Shown piece after piece: positions 24,217 to 35,725 of a DNA stretch of 64,000 bases (position 1 is the first letter of the stretch; the number at the start of each line of letters is the position of its first letter). The position numbers and the translations under genes were made by a program. This DNA is from Cubamyces lactineus (lineage: Eukaryota; Basidiomycota; Agaricomycetes; Polyporales; Polyporaceae): positions 2,108,001 to 2,172,000 of the forward strand of contig JACDTU010000004.1 in the NCBI GenBank assembly GCA_022376465.1, read 5' to 3'. The notes beneath the pieces were generated by a model. The model saw only the letters and a program-made list of their open reading frames with translations. It ran no database searches and was not told the origin of the DNA.

Positions 24217-25417
24217 GCTTGTCGACGAGCTCGAGAGAAGATCTATTAAAGACCTGCTGGAAACCTACGAGCTCTGCCGCCTTTTATATGTTCGCAGATG
24301 CGTGGCAGAACGAGCACAAGGGGGCTGCAGACCATAATTGGAACGGTGCACCGAAGGCGAAGCAAGTCACCCAGGTGGCTCACACTATCCATCAGACTTC
24401 TGCGAGGCTGGCTGACATGCCGAGATTCAGCAGACTGACATTCTACACGGTACCGGAGACTGCACTCACCATATCTGAGCTTCCTCTCGTTGGTGTCCTT
24501 GTTGCGCTCAAGCCGACCGAATGACTAGGACTTGCGAGCTCTCACCACGTCCGTAACGGTACGTTAGGCACGGATTGGCTGCAGTAACGTTGACATGCGC
24601 CGAGGGCGACGGAGGCTCGGTAACCCGCATGGTCGGCGGAGAATTGCAGCTGTATCCGTGCGCAAAATAACGGTGTGTCGAATCACAGGACGTCGCCATG
24701 CGGAGAATTCCTGGGTATCTTGAGAATACAGGGACAGATATTGGACAGCCGCCATACAGGTCAGAGCCCAATGCAGCAGGCCAGCCGCATCCTGGTTCCT
24801 GAGTACGGACAGAACCGAGACAGCACGGGCTATAGCCTGAGCATAAGCGTTAATTGTGGGTCCATCTTTACGAGTCATTGCCAGTCACAGGAGTTGAACG
24901 TCGAGGGATGTCTTGGCAAAGCCGGGGCGCTGAAGTCGTGCATAGCCTTGTATGCAGTCCTCAGGTACAAGGAATGCCCAGAGCAAGAGTAGCCCGGATA
25001 TCACATCAGAGCGCTTGCACTCCTACAAATCCACAATGCAGATGGAGGAGTCATGCTGTGAGGAACAGCTGCGGGGTAGCAGGTTGCAGGCAAACCAGAG
25101 ACAATAAGGTGCAGCGGAGGATAACCGCACATGGTGCGAGCGGCCTACCGATCATATCTAGTATTGCCGCCGGTTCATAGACGCCTTCGATCTGCGCGAA
25201 CTGACGGTAACAGCTGTACCTAATCAACGGAAACTGAAGGAGTCTGCATTATTGTGCAAAGTTTATGCTACATCTAACGATACAAGCCCAAGAGACCAGT
25301 CCAAATGTCCGTCGTAACATCATATACATGCCGTCAAGGAAGCTGCGCGGTCGTCAGCCCCCTGAGAAGTTCCTCGGTGCCACATACGAGGCCTGGAATA
25401 GAATGCAGAGCCAGCCC
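24217..25417. other. Intergenic, 1.2 kb
   Basis: Promoter of PL8 copy 2 and 3' flank of the membrane-protein gene. Apart from the TATA-like box I see no gene, RNA or repeat. Confidence 0.45.
24281..24290 (-). promoter_or_regulatory. TATA-like box of PL8 copy 2
   Basis: Minus-strand CATATAAAAG, about 65-75 bp upstream of the start codon at 24216. Good match to TATAAA; position is plausible for a fungal core promoter. Confidence 0.55.
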
Positions 25418-26697
25418 TTATGCTTTGCCGCCAGCGGTGACATGGAGCTTGGCCAGCGAGCACACGACAGGTACGGCATAGAAAGCGTACGCAACCCACA
25501 CCACTGTGACTCATGCGTCAGAATGTGCGGTTTGGGAAGAGACGTTTCAGGACGTACTGATGAAGCCATTGCTGGTGGCCGCGATGAGCTTGGGAGCGCC
25601 TGAGCCCTCCTTTAGTATATCGTCGTTGAAGTCTTCTACCGCCTTCCCGAACCACATGCGGGTTATAAGGAACGATGTGATACCTAGGGCTGGAGTCAGA
25701 CAAGAACTGGAAAACGGACGTGTGGTTGAACGAACCAATCAGGAACCCAAGGAGCCCAATCCACGCGGTAGCGCGCTGCACGCCGGGCCTATCAAACCCG
25801 TTCCCAAACTTGCCCATCTTGCCTCGGAACGAGGTCATAGTGAACATAATGGAAAATATGGCGGTGAAGGCCAGCGATACAGCAATGAATGCGGGTGTTG
25901 TTGCCGTTGGTGCAGAGAGCAAATCCGGAGCGTTGCTTGGCAAGACGGAGAGATCTATACGTGCGTGGTCAGAATAGATGGAACTGAAAGTAAAAATGTA
26001 TAGACGATACCATATTTCGGCGAGACCGTAGGGGGTGTACAGGTCACGGCCGAGTCATGGTTGGGGCGCGCACATGAGCCTGATACAGCGTCAGTGAATG
26101 TCGACCCATACAAAGCACAAGGCAAACACACCCAGAGCGCCCAAGAACACGGAAGGGCCGTCGACTCCTTGCGACGAGTGAGCCCCAGTCAGCTCCAAGG
26201 AAGGCGACACAATCACTAGAGCGACTTGAGTCGGTAGAATAATGGTCGGTGCCAGATACGCGAAGACGATGAGTATCAGGGACGTCAGAGAAAGCAGAGG
26301 GGCAAGGTAGAGGTTGATGGCTTTGGATACTCCAGCAATCATCGTGGCGGAAGAACGCGGGGTAGTAAATCAAGTACGCGGGGCGTTAGAAGTGCGTCAA
26401 GCAAGAAATAGCACAGTACACTGGCCAGAAAGAAGGCGGTAGAGAGCGGATACCCTGCCGGCAGAGATTGTATGAGAGGATTGCAGCCGTTGACTGGAGA
26501 GAATGGGGACGCCAGAACGAGAGCCAGACAACTTAAGTACCCAGTCGCTTGTAGCTTATTCTTCGCCAACGCCAGAGCACTCGGAGAGCCATGTCAGACA
26601 GAGCATGGAGAACAATAAGAATAAGGCCGGACAGGCTTAGAGCCGTGTGTCAACAAAGCACGTACAAAGTCGTGTAACGAGGGTGCGGCGGTCCCAT
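25418..26697 (-). CDS. Multi-pass membrane protein, unknown function
   Basis: I do not recognise the family. Supported exons: 26697-26666 (MGPPHPRYTT), 26579 onward (TM1 GYLSCLALVLASPFSP; TM2 YPLSTAFFLASVLCYFLLDA), a middle exon ending at 26119 (TM3 APLLSLTSLILIVFAYLAP, then VFLGALGVFA), 25983-25736 (SIYSDHARIDLSVLPSNAPD; TM FIAVSLAFTAIFSIMFTM), 25689-25558 (TM continues GITSFLITRMWFGKAVED) and 25503-25418 (last TM WVAYAFYAVPVVCSLAKLH). The join between TM2 and TM3, near 26450-26310, is unresolved: frame phase allows only a donor that would remove part of TM2, so an exon may be missing from my model. About seven hydrophobic segments suggest an integral membrane protein. It is divergent from amidase B. 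Confidence 0.6.
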
Positions 26698-27151
26698 TGT
26701 TCCAAGAACAGAAGCCAGCGTCTATGTAGGATCGCCGATCTTCAGGGCGCTTGAGGAGTAGACTCAGCGTCTCGAGTCCTTGCCAATGCTTCCGTTCAGA
26801 CTCGCATACCTACTACCCATGGCCAAGCGTAGCGAGGCGGTGGATATCTGCGTTTTCTGATGTGGTACATATCGGCGCTCTCGCTCATGCACACTCACGG
26901 CGGGAACTGTTCGCAATAAGAACAAGTAGTAAGGCGGAGGACCGGGCTCCCGCCACCCGGCCATAAGTCCAACTGACCGTGAAACCGTTCTCACCTGATT
27001 CGGGTCACTGACTGACTGCCCGCTGATAAGTATATGCAATGGGATTACCACTGGAGCTATCGCTGACTCGAGCTCGTATTTCGTGACTGCCCATAGCCGC
27101 GACGGCTGTGTGCGCAACTTCCACTCGGGCTACTACACCAATCTAGTCGGT
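26698..27151. other. Divergent promoter, membrane protein / amidase B
   Basis: 454 bp shared upstream region. No ORF or repeat that I can support. Confidence 0.45.
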
Positions 27152-29302
27152 ATGAGTTCCCAACCGTCTATCGCGATCTCGTGGCAAGAGCAGGTCGCAG
27201 ACAAGAGGAAGCGTCTACAAGCTCTCATACCCCCCGAATGGACTATACCACCGGTTCCGCACGAGCAACTCAACGTACTAGACGTACCTCAGACCTGTGG
27301 TCTACTCACAGACAGGGAACTGGAGATCACCAACACGTCGGATGTTGCTGTGCTCCTTCGGAAGCTCGCGAGTGCAGAGTGGTCTGCTGTTGAAGTCACC
27401 ACGGCGTTCAGCAAGAGGGCGATCATAGCACACCAGGCGGTCAGTACTTGGTCCGAACTCTCCCATTTTGCCCGTACTGACTTGATGAACTGGTGCGACA
27501 GGTGAATTGTCTGACGGAAATATTCATCAATACAGCTCTTCAGCGTGCCGCAGAACTCGATGCCTACTTGAAAGAGCATGGAACGGTGATGGGACCCCTT
27601 CATGGATTGCCTATTTCGCTTAAGGATCAGTTCCCTATCAAAGGGCTCGAAACTACTATGGGTCGGTCAAAGTCCTGGCATATCGTCCGCGCAAAGCTGA
27701 CAATATAGTCGCAGGCTATGCTGCTTGGATAGGGAAAGTTGCGGAGCATGACGCTGTCTTAGTTCAACTGTTGCTACGCGCCGGAGCCGTTCTGTATGTT
27801 CGCACCAATGTTCCGCAGACGCTGATGGTACGTCCAACTCTCCCTTCATAGATGAAATATTGGTCTAAGCCTGAGTCATAGTGGGGAGAAACGCACAACA
27901 ACGTTTTTGGGCGCACTCTAAATCCGTATAACCGCAAGCTCACACCGGGTGGCTCCTCAGGTGGGGAAAGTGCGCTGATCGCCATGCACGGAAGTCCGCT
28001 GGGCGTCGGATCCGATATAGGCGGGTGAGTATATGAGCATACACCGGCTCTCTTGGCGTGCGCACAGGTATTGATTTCAGTAACTCTCATCTAGGTCCAT
28101 CCGCGTGCCATCCCACTTCTGTGGGTTGTATGGCTTCAAACCCTCGAGTCATCGTATGCCGTCTTGCGGCATTGTCAATTCTTTGGATGGACAGGAGTCA
28201 ATCCCCACCGCTATTGGGCCCCTGACCGTGTCTTTTTCTGGCGTAGTCGCTTTCGTACGCGGGATTTTGGATCTGGAGCCGTGGAGGTACTGCCCCGCTA
28301 CCATACCAAAGCCGTGGTCGCAAGATGACTACTCTTTGAGGAACCGCGATGGCGGCAAGAAACTCTGCTTCGGGATTATGTGGGACGAGGGCTCGGTCAA
28401 ACCGCATCCGCCGATCCTCCGCGCACTAGCTGAGACCAAGAAGGCTGTAGAGGCGGCAGGACACAAAGGTACGTAGAATGACTCGACTCAATTGTATCTA
28501 TGTGTGATGTGACGGCGACTAATTGTTGTCACTTAGTGATTGAGTGGAAGTCTCTTCGACACTCAGAGTATATTGCAATCGCCGTGAGTGTGGCGGTCTT
28601 CCATCTGATACATAGTCTAACGCGTATAGTCAGCGCTCTATTTGGCTGTCTGATGGAAGCGAGGATTACAATTCATGCCTCACCACGGGCGAACCTCTGA
28701 TCAATTCCATGGTGCCTGATGCAGACCCCAACGACATCCCAGCGTTCCGTATCCCCCGTCAACCGCTGACCGCATACCAGCTCTGGCAACTGAACAAGGA
28801 GAGAAAGGCGCTCCGGAAGACACACCTAGATCGCTGGGAGGCTACTGTCGCCGTAACTGGAACCGGACGTCCTATTGACGCTCTGATTTGTCCGGTCGCC
28901 CCATACGCTGCAGTCCCACATGGACAGACACGGTATGAGCCATAGTTATGAGTCATTGTTCAGCATGCGCTATCGACTCACATACGCCAGATCATCTATC
29001 TATACAGTGATTTGGAACACTCTGGATTGCCCTGGTCTCGTTATTCCTGTCACTAAAGTCGATCCCGTCGTTGATTCCAAGCCTGTTCGCGAGGAGTTCT
29101 GGAGCGAGGAAGACCGTGTCGTGCACGATATGTGTATGTGCGAACGCGCCCAAACAGACCATCAATGCTAACCATGCACACAGACGATCCCGAGATATAC
29201 AAGGGGGTTCCGGTCGGAGTGCAAATCATTGGGCCGACTCTGCAGGAGGAAGTCGTTCTGGGCGCTGGGAAAGTGGTAGATGCTGCCTTGAGGTCTATAT
29301 AA
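27152..29302 (+). CDS. Amidase B (acetamidase type)
   Basis: Complete amidase-signature enzyme, 561 residues. Exons: 27152-27439, 27502-27661, 27715-27827, 27882-28024, 28095-28468, 28537-28583, 28634-28932, 28991-29133, 29184-29302. Exons 2 to 8 (160, 113, 143, 374, 47, 299, 143 nt) are identical in length to those of amidase A. Catalytic residues: Lys in LPISLKDQFP, Ser in PGGSSGGESAL, nucleophile Ser following GVGSDIGG ([20 protein letters not shown]). Other landmarks: KLCFGIMWDEG, IWLSDGSEDY, IYTVIWNTLDCPGLVIPVT, GVPVGVQIIGPTLQEE. No signal peptide, so probably cytosolic. Known relatives (yeast and Aspergillus acetamidases) release ammonia from small amides; the substrate here is not deducible. 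Confidence 0.93.
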
Positions 29303-29824
29303 TGCAGAACTTATGTATCATATCCGCTGAGTATGCATGTACAAAATCATGCTGATGATCGGATTTCTTGCAATGTTGAGATGAGTACACGGGCAGGACA
29401 CTCTACGGGCCCAGGCAGGTTTTTTGAGGGAACGCGCTGAGCGTGAACCTAACTTACGCTGTTCGTACTTTTGGCAGATTCATGCGTAGCTCGTTTCAGC
29501 GAAGTTTGGGCTGCAGCGCAAACAGAATCTCACTCCCAGCGCAAATGGCGAAGTGCACATGATTCGATCTGTCAGCCAGCTATACCGCGCTCCATTGGCT
29601 GTTGCCTCGCGCGGGGTCCAGGTTCAGAACCGCCCAAACAGGTATTCGAAAATGTAAAATATGCTATATTCATTCATAATATACACAATATGTTACACTA
29701 CGTAAACCCCATCTGCCTTACCCAACACGTCCCAACGCGTCCTCCATGAGCGCCGAACACAAGCCTTGAATGCGTCTCAGCGCGTCCTCCCTACCTGAAC
29801 GAGTTGTCGCGCACATCATACAGT
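29303..29824. other. Intergenic left of the hAT-like MITE
   Basis: 522 bp with an AT-rich stretch near 29650-29700. No feature recognised. Confidence 0.4.
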
Positions 29825-29832
29825 GTCGTAAT
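29825..29832. repeat. Target-site duplication, left (GTCGTAAT)
   Basis: Exact copy at 30452-30459 on the other side of the hAT-like element. Confidence 0.85.
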
Positions 29833-30451
29833 TAGTGCTGCCGCAAAGGCAGGGCAGCTTGAAGGCAAGGTTGGCCTTGCCTTGACGGCATCTCGGCATG
29901 GCAGCCTTGAGGTACCTCAAGGCACCCTTCAAGGCGATTCCAGAAGAATCAAGCGCCAAACAAGCCCGCGCGGCGTCAGCGAATACGGTCACGTTATTGA
30001 CGCGCTGCTCTCACTACCGCCTAGAACGCGTCCCTCTCCTCCTCCTCCTCCAGTGGCAGCGACGATTTCTTCGCGACCGTTGCTCGCGACTGCTACGCCA
30101 CCGTGTCATTGACTACTCTCTAGCTTGCCCCAAAACTTCTAGTTTCCCATTGAGTTGGCGTCCCGCGCTGGAGGAGGACATGCTTGGGCTTGAGATTCCA
30201 CCCAGTGAGGCGACCACATTGGTTGTCGAGGGACGCCTAGACGAGTTCATGAGGCTTTACGAGCAGTCAGAGCACGTTTTAGACGAGTAGTAGTAGACCA
30301 ATGATATCACAGCTCATTCGCGATCCTAGAGCCACGAACCGTAGCTGTACCTCGCGAGGCACCTCAAGGTAACCCTGAGGCGCCTCAAGGTAACCTCAGT
30401 TGAAACTCCGACACCTCGGAGCGAGCTTGACCTTACCTTGCGGCAGCACTA
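29833..30451. mobile_element. hAT-like non-autonomous element (MITE)
   Basis: A 619-bp element bounded by perfect 14-bp terminal inverted repeats (left TAGTGCTGCCGCAA at 29833, right TTGCGGCAGCACTA ending at 30451). It is flanked by an 8-bp direct repeat GTCGTAAT at 29825-29832 and 30452-30459. An 8-bp target-site duplication with TAGTG/CAGTG-type ends is the hAT signature. Subterminal zones are rich in the short motif CCTCAAGG/CCTTGAGG in both orientations, as is usual for hAT transposase binding. There is no transposase; a 130-codon ORF (29898-30290) inside has no recognisable domain. Confidence 0.85.
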
Positions 30452-30459
30452 GTCGTAAT
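30452..30459. repeat. Target-site duplication, right (GTCGTAAT)
   Basis: Exact copy of 29825-29832. Confidence 0.85.
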
Positions 30460-31431
30460 TCGCAGCGATATCGGTATCGGGCGTGGTCTAATTACAATCT
30501 AGAACAAAATGATGTTATCCTCTGATGTTGTAGACACAAGGGTGCAAGACGCTTACCTGCTGGCATACGGAAACACAGGGCTGTGATAGAAACAACGGGC
30601 ACGCCTAGGACCATCTGGCTGTGAGAGGGGAATAGTAAGCATCGCCGGCCAGCACCCTCTATGGCAAACTCACGTACTCTGGCTATACAGGCAGTCTATG
30701 AGAAGGGCCAACAGTGAGCAAATTTACCAGATGCGTACGAGCTCCTTTTGAGGCCTTTGTAAGCTCCTAGACTTTCAATACCGATAGCATACTCTGATAA
30801 AGTCATACTGTGACACTGATATTGAAATGGGGCAGGGGTGCGAGGCGAGGTGAGGTGAGAGGAAGAGGAAGAGGTGCAAAAGGGAAGGAGAGCGCACAAG
30901 GGAAGGTGAGCGCAAAGTGCGGTTTTGAAGTGCCAGACGCCCACCCTCCTCGCCAATTTGGCGTGCCCTGTGCCCAAAAGAGCGCTCGGAGACGGGCGGA
31001 CCGATACCCACCGGTACTCTTACTGTTTTAGGGATTTAGACGCTGGGTGACCATCTCACTCTGAGCGCATTTTGGATGCATTTGCGTTTTGCCTCAAATT
31101 CTGTTTGCGCCCCAGTTGAGGCTGTCTGGGAACGAGCCAAGTTCAAGGCACGCTTGCGCCGAGCTCAAATGCCCAATCTCACCGTCCGCTCATTCGACAA
31201 ATTTGTACCAGGTGCCAAAAGTGTGTCTGGCCGTGTAAGTAGCGAGCCTCGTGGAGGCGTAGTGGGACGAAGCTGTTGGACAACAAGTGCAAACAACACG
31301 TCCAAATGCGGGAGCAAAAACTTGAATGGGCGCCTATTGTACTAGCAGCTCGCATCGCACACTGCGCCTGACCTCGCTACTTGGTTTCTCGTTCTTGTCC
31401 TCGGCGACTCCTTGTCTACGTATTCTACGCT
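30460..31431. other. Intergenic, promoter of MPP10
   Basis: 972 bp. A purine-rich stretch (GAGGTGAGGTGAGAGGAAG) lies near 30845. No gene recognised. Confidence 0.4.
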
Positions 31432-33980
31432 ATGACTTCCGCAGAGTCTATGTCTGCGTCGAAGCCTTCGGAGGAGCTGATACTTCCGCCGCAGTTGGAG
31501 AATCTCTCTAAGCTGATCGCGGAGAAGCCTGAGGCGCTAGCCACCGGCAGCGAAGACATTCGGAGGATAGCCCTAGAGGCCACTCAGTTTGTCTTCGACC
31601 TCGGTATGTTTCTCTTTTCTTCTTGTAACGCATCTCTCACGACGTATGCAGCGCTTCAGACGGAGGAAAAGTCACGTATCATCGTCAACGACCTCCTTGC
31701 TTCCATCTCGCCCAGTTATGCTCCCCAGACACGCTCACAGAAACGGAAGCGCGGTGCCAGCCCTTCACCAGAGCCCGAAACACCTGTGACCCTTATGAGG
31801 GAGACCCCCATAAATCGACTGTTCGTAGAGGGCATGAACGACGAACAAATATGGGCTCAGCTAGAGCTCCGCGCGCAGAATGTGTGCAATGTCCTTGACT
31901 ACGCCCTGGACGGACCCGCAGAGGAGCCGGGGAGCGATAACGAAGATGAAGGGCGCAAGCTGAAGAAGATGCGACAAGCTCTGATAGACGAGGGTTTTGA
32001 TCCAGAGGAGCTGGAGGGCATGGACTTCGGCGAGGACGATGAGGATGAGGAGGGAGACAGTGAGGATGAAGAAGACGAGGAGGACGATTTAGAGGGCGAA
32101 GAGAGTGAGGATGAAGAAGACGAGGATGACGGAGATGATGCAGAGCTAGGCGAGGACGTACAAGAGCTCAGAGACCCGTCAGACGACGAGGACGATGACG
32201 AGCCTGAAATCGGTGAACCGTCGTTCTTGAATGGGGGCAAGCGGACAATTAAGATCAAGCCTCGCCGCGGCGGACACCCAGAGCTCGACGACGGCTTCTT
32301 CGATCTCGCCGCTTTCAATGCGGAGGTTGAGGCTGCAGAGTCAAAGAACGTCTCGCGAGGTCGGCTCAGCAAAGATGACGACGAGGACAGCGACGAAGAA
32401 GACGAAGAAGTGGACTATTTTGCCTCTGTCGACGACCAACCTGAGTTGGACGAGGAAGTGGACAACGCTGGAGGTGGTATGTGATGTTCATGCGACTATT
32501 GAAGACGGCTGGCCTCACCTAATCCTCCCAGAACTATTCTACAAGGACTTCTTCGATCCCCCAAGTGGGGTTAAACAGCCCAAAGTCAAGAAGGCGACGA
32601 AAAGTGCAGACCAACCCGCTCCGTCGAAAGGCAAGGTCCGTTTCCACGACGAAGTCAGGGTCAAGAAGATCAAAGCGAAGGGGAAGAACTTACCCGTGTC
32701 CACGATGTTCTATGAAGAGGAGGAGGACGAAGAGGACGACAGCGGTGAGGAGGGCGAGGAAGGTAGTGAGGGGGGCTCTGATGAATCTGCGGGAGATGTC
32801 GAAGAGGAGTTCGACCATGGCGAAGATATGGAGGACGTTTCGATGCTCGATGATGGTTCAGTCGGAGACGTCGAAGGCAGCGACGTGTCCATGGAGGACG
32901 ACGACGAAGAGCATACTGGGTACGAGACGATCGAGCGACTAAAGGACGACCTCTTCGCCGATGATGACGACGAGAAACCAGAAGAAGGTGAGCACCGAGA
33001 CTTGTTAGTGTCACATATCTGTAACTGAGGAGGAAATCGTAGGCATGTCGACTTATGAGAAGCGGATGGCTGCTCTTCGAGAAGAGATTGCATCATTGGA
33101 AGCGGAAAACGTGGGGAAGAAGGACTGGACGCTGATGGGCGAGGCCACTTCACGATCAAGGCCACAAAACTCATTGCTTGAGGAGGACTTGGAGTTTGAA
33201 CGGGTCATGAAGTCCGTGCCCGTCATCACCGAGGAGGTGGTACACAGTTTGGAGGAGCGCATCAAGTCCCGCATTCTGGAGAACCAGTTCGATGACGTCG
33301 CGCGCAAACGACCGGTGGATGACAAGCCTTTCTTGCCATCGCGCTTCTTCGAACTTCAGGACACCAAGTCAAAGCAGTCACTAGCTGAAATTTACGAGGA
33401 TGAATATACCGCGGCGCGCACAGGTGGTGTGGCGGGCGAGGATCGCGACGGCAAGCTCAAGAAAGAGCACGAAGAGATCGAGAAGCTGTGGGAAAACATC
33501 TGTAGCAAGCTCGATGCGCTTTGCAACGCGCACTTCACTCCCAAAGCAGTACGTCTTCCCATACTCGGTATCAACTATAGCATGCTGACCACCAAACAGC
33601 CTAAGGCGACGATTACTACTGTTGCAAATGTGGCAGCAGCAACCCTCGAATCAGCACTCCCCACAACGAAGGCGACCACCACTATGCTCGCGCCCGAGGA
33701 GGTCTACGCTCCTGCATCAAGCGATCTTCGCGCCCGCAGCGAACTCACGCCTGCAGAAAAGCGTGCACTGCGAAATAAGCAGAAGAAGGCGAAGAAGAAG
33801 GTACACGACGCAATTCAGAAGACTGCAGAAAAGCTCGGACGACCGAAAGGTGTCGGAGACGTCAAGCGGCAGAAGGACGCTGCGCTCAAGACACTTGTCA
33901 AAAGCGGCAAAGGCGTCACGGTCGTTGGCAAGAAGGGCAAGGAGCTGGAGGGTGGTAAGCGAGGGAAGAGCAAGAGTTGA
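31432..33980 (+). CDS. MPP10: U3 snoRNP protein Mpp10
   Basis: Nucleolar component of the small-subunit processome, needed for U3-dependent cleavage of pre-rRNA; 779 residues. Exons: 31432-31603, 31652-32476, 32532-32987, 33043-33548, 33600-33980. Landmarks: ETPINRLFVEGMNDEQIWAQ, CNVLDYAL, very acidic Asp/Glu-rich tracts (about residues 190-260 and around residues 395-465), ELFYKDFFDPPSGVKQPK, MSTYEKRMAALREEI followed by a coiled coil, DWTLMGEATSRSRPQNSLLEE, RPFLPSRFFELQDTKSK-like segment (DKPFLPSRFFELQD), LSPAEKRALRNK-type segment (LTPAEKRALRNKQKKAKKK) and a lysine-rich tail. Order and length match fungal Mpp10. An in-frame ATG lies four codons downstream of the chosen start. Confidence 0.95.
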
Positions 33981-34305
33981 TCTGCATGTGCGGGGCTGTT
34001 GTACCATACCGTGTTACTTACCTCATCTATACGTATATCCTCCCTAATACGCGTGCTGCTCTTCCATTGACTTGCCTTCGCTTGACGCTGCTGTGTCTTA
34101 TGTGTACTGAGAAAGGACGAGGCTCGTATAGCCCCAGCGGTACGCTTGGGTGGCGGCGAATACTGCGCGGCTGCACGTGATGGCGAGAAGTACATAAGAG
34201 TAAAGCGGTGGCAGCACAGCGTACAGCAACCTTTGCGACCAACTATTGTCTTCTCTACCCTCGCCGTTCCTCAGGTTTCCCTACTCTACCTTTCGACACG
34301 ACAAG
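33981..34305. other. Intergenic, 325 bp
   Basis: 3' end of MPP10 and promoter/leader of SEC9, which ends in a pyrimidine-rich tract. Nothing else seen. Confidence 0.45.
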
Positions 34306-35537
34306 ATGTCTTTCTTCAGACGCAAGGAGAAGAACCTGATCCCTCCCGTACAGCCTGAGCCCACCTCCGCTCGGGATGAGCTTCTGGGTTCGCGCGGTCT
34401 GAACAGCACATCTCCTCGCCCTCCTAATGCATATCCACGCTCGACATCTAACACCTACGTGGCTAGCCGTGATGGAGATCCTTACAACGGCCCATCTGCC
34501 GTCCCTCCTTCCAATAACTACAACGAGCGTTACACGCGCCAGAACGCCGTCGGAGACGTCTATTCGCGCGGGCAACGCGACATCGACAACGATCGCAACG
34601 AGCTCTTCGCAGGCTATGATCCGAAGAAGGCAGGGTCAGGAAGATTTGTTGATGATGGGCCTGCTGCAGGTCGTGGTCCTCCGCGGCGCGGGACGCCCCC
34701 TCCCGGCGAGGAGACTGAGGAAGATGTCGAAGGAATCAAACAGAGCATGCGTTTCCTCAAGCAGGACAGTGTAAACTCCACACGCAACGCCCTTCGTCTC
34801 GCGCGGGAAGCGGAGGAGACGGCTCGCAACACTGTCACTAAGCTTGGGGCTCAGTCTGGTATGTGCCATTCATGCACGAGACGAGCTTGGTGCCCTCTGA
34901 CATACTTGTCTGTTCGTAGAGAAGTTGGCGGATACCGAACGTCATTTGGACGTTTCCAAGGGTCACTCCTTGCGTGCCGAGGACAAGACAGATGAACTCA
35001 AGCAGCTGAACCGTTCCATCTTCCGTCCCGTCATCACCTTCAACAAAGACGCCAAACGTGCCGCCCAGGAAGCCAAGATCCAGGCGCGGTACGACGAAGA
35101 GCGTGAAGAACGTGAGAAGGCCATGCGCGACATTCGTGAGACGCAGGATCGCCTCGGTCGTGCAGCAACGTACGGCATGCGTGGCGATGACGAGGGAATC
35201 AGTGGTGGCAGTGGTCGTTTCCGTACTGCATCGGAGCTTCAGACACGCAAGAACCAGCGTTCAAAATACCAGTTCGAGGCGGACGAAGAGGATGATCAGC
35301 TCGAAGACGAGCTCGACGACAACCTTGATGAGATCTTGGACGTGTCAAAGCGTCTCAAGGCTCTCGGCACGGCAATGAGCTCCGAGCTCGATACCCAGAA
35401 CGACAGGCTCACACGCATCACTGACAAGGCCGACAAGCTGGACTATAGCCTTTACAAGAACACCCAGCAGGTGGGTCATCTGCGATGTAATCTAAAAGCC
35501 CCCGCTCACAATCGAATAGCTCAACAGGATCAAGTAG
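34306..35537 (+). CDS. SEC9: t-SNARE Sec9 (SNAP-25 family)
   Basis: Plasma-membrane Qb/Qc SNARE for exocytosis, 373 residues. Exons: 34306-34858, 34920-35470, 35520-35537 (a last exon of 18 nt coding LNRIK and stop). The N-terminus (MSFFRRKEKNLIPPVQ) and a long low-complexity Pro/Asn/Ser region precede the first SNARE helix (about 150-215: EDVEGIKQSMRFLKQDSVNS through KLADTERHLDVSKGHSLRAEDK). The second helix is near the C-terminus (DDNLDEILDVSKRLKALGTA, DRLTRITDKADKLDYSLYKN). No membrane anchor and no Cys palmitoylation cluster, as in yeast Sec9 rather than animal SNAP-25. Convergent with the protease gene. Confidence 0.93.
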
Positions 35538-35725
35538 AATGTGTATACGTTTGCTATGGACTTGCACTTCGAGCATGTATGAGATTGGTTTTTCTTGGAC
35601 TGTCTGGGATGACATTGGATATTCATTATACCGTGATACATTGATTCGAAGCGAGTCCAGCGCGCGATGACCGCCATGCGGTCTTTTTGGCTCCCGGCCT
35701 GTGAGGATGATCTTCCTCACGGGGT

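Noticed and set aside
29898..30290. 130-codon ORF inside the hAT-like element
   Set aside because: No transposase or other domain, low-complexity Leu run, and it overlaps subterminal repeat arrays; most likely chance.
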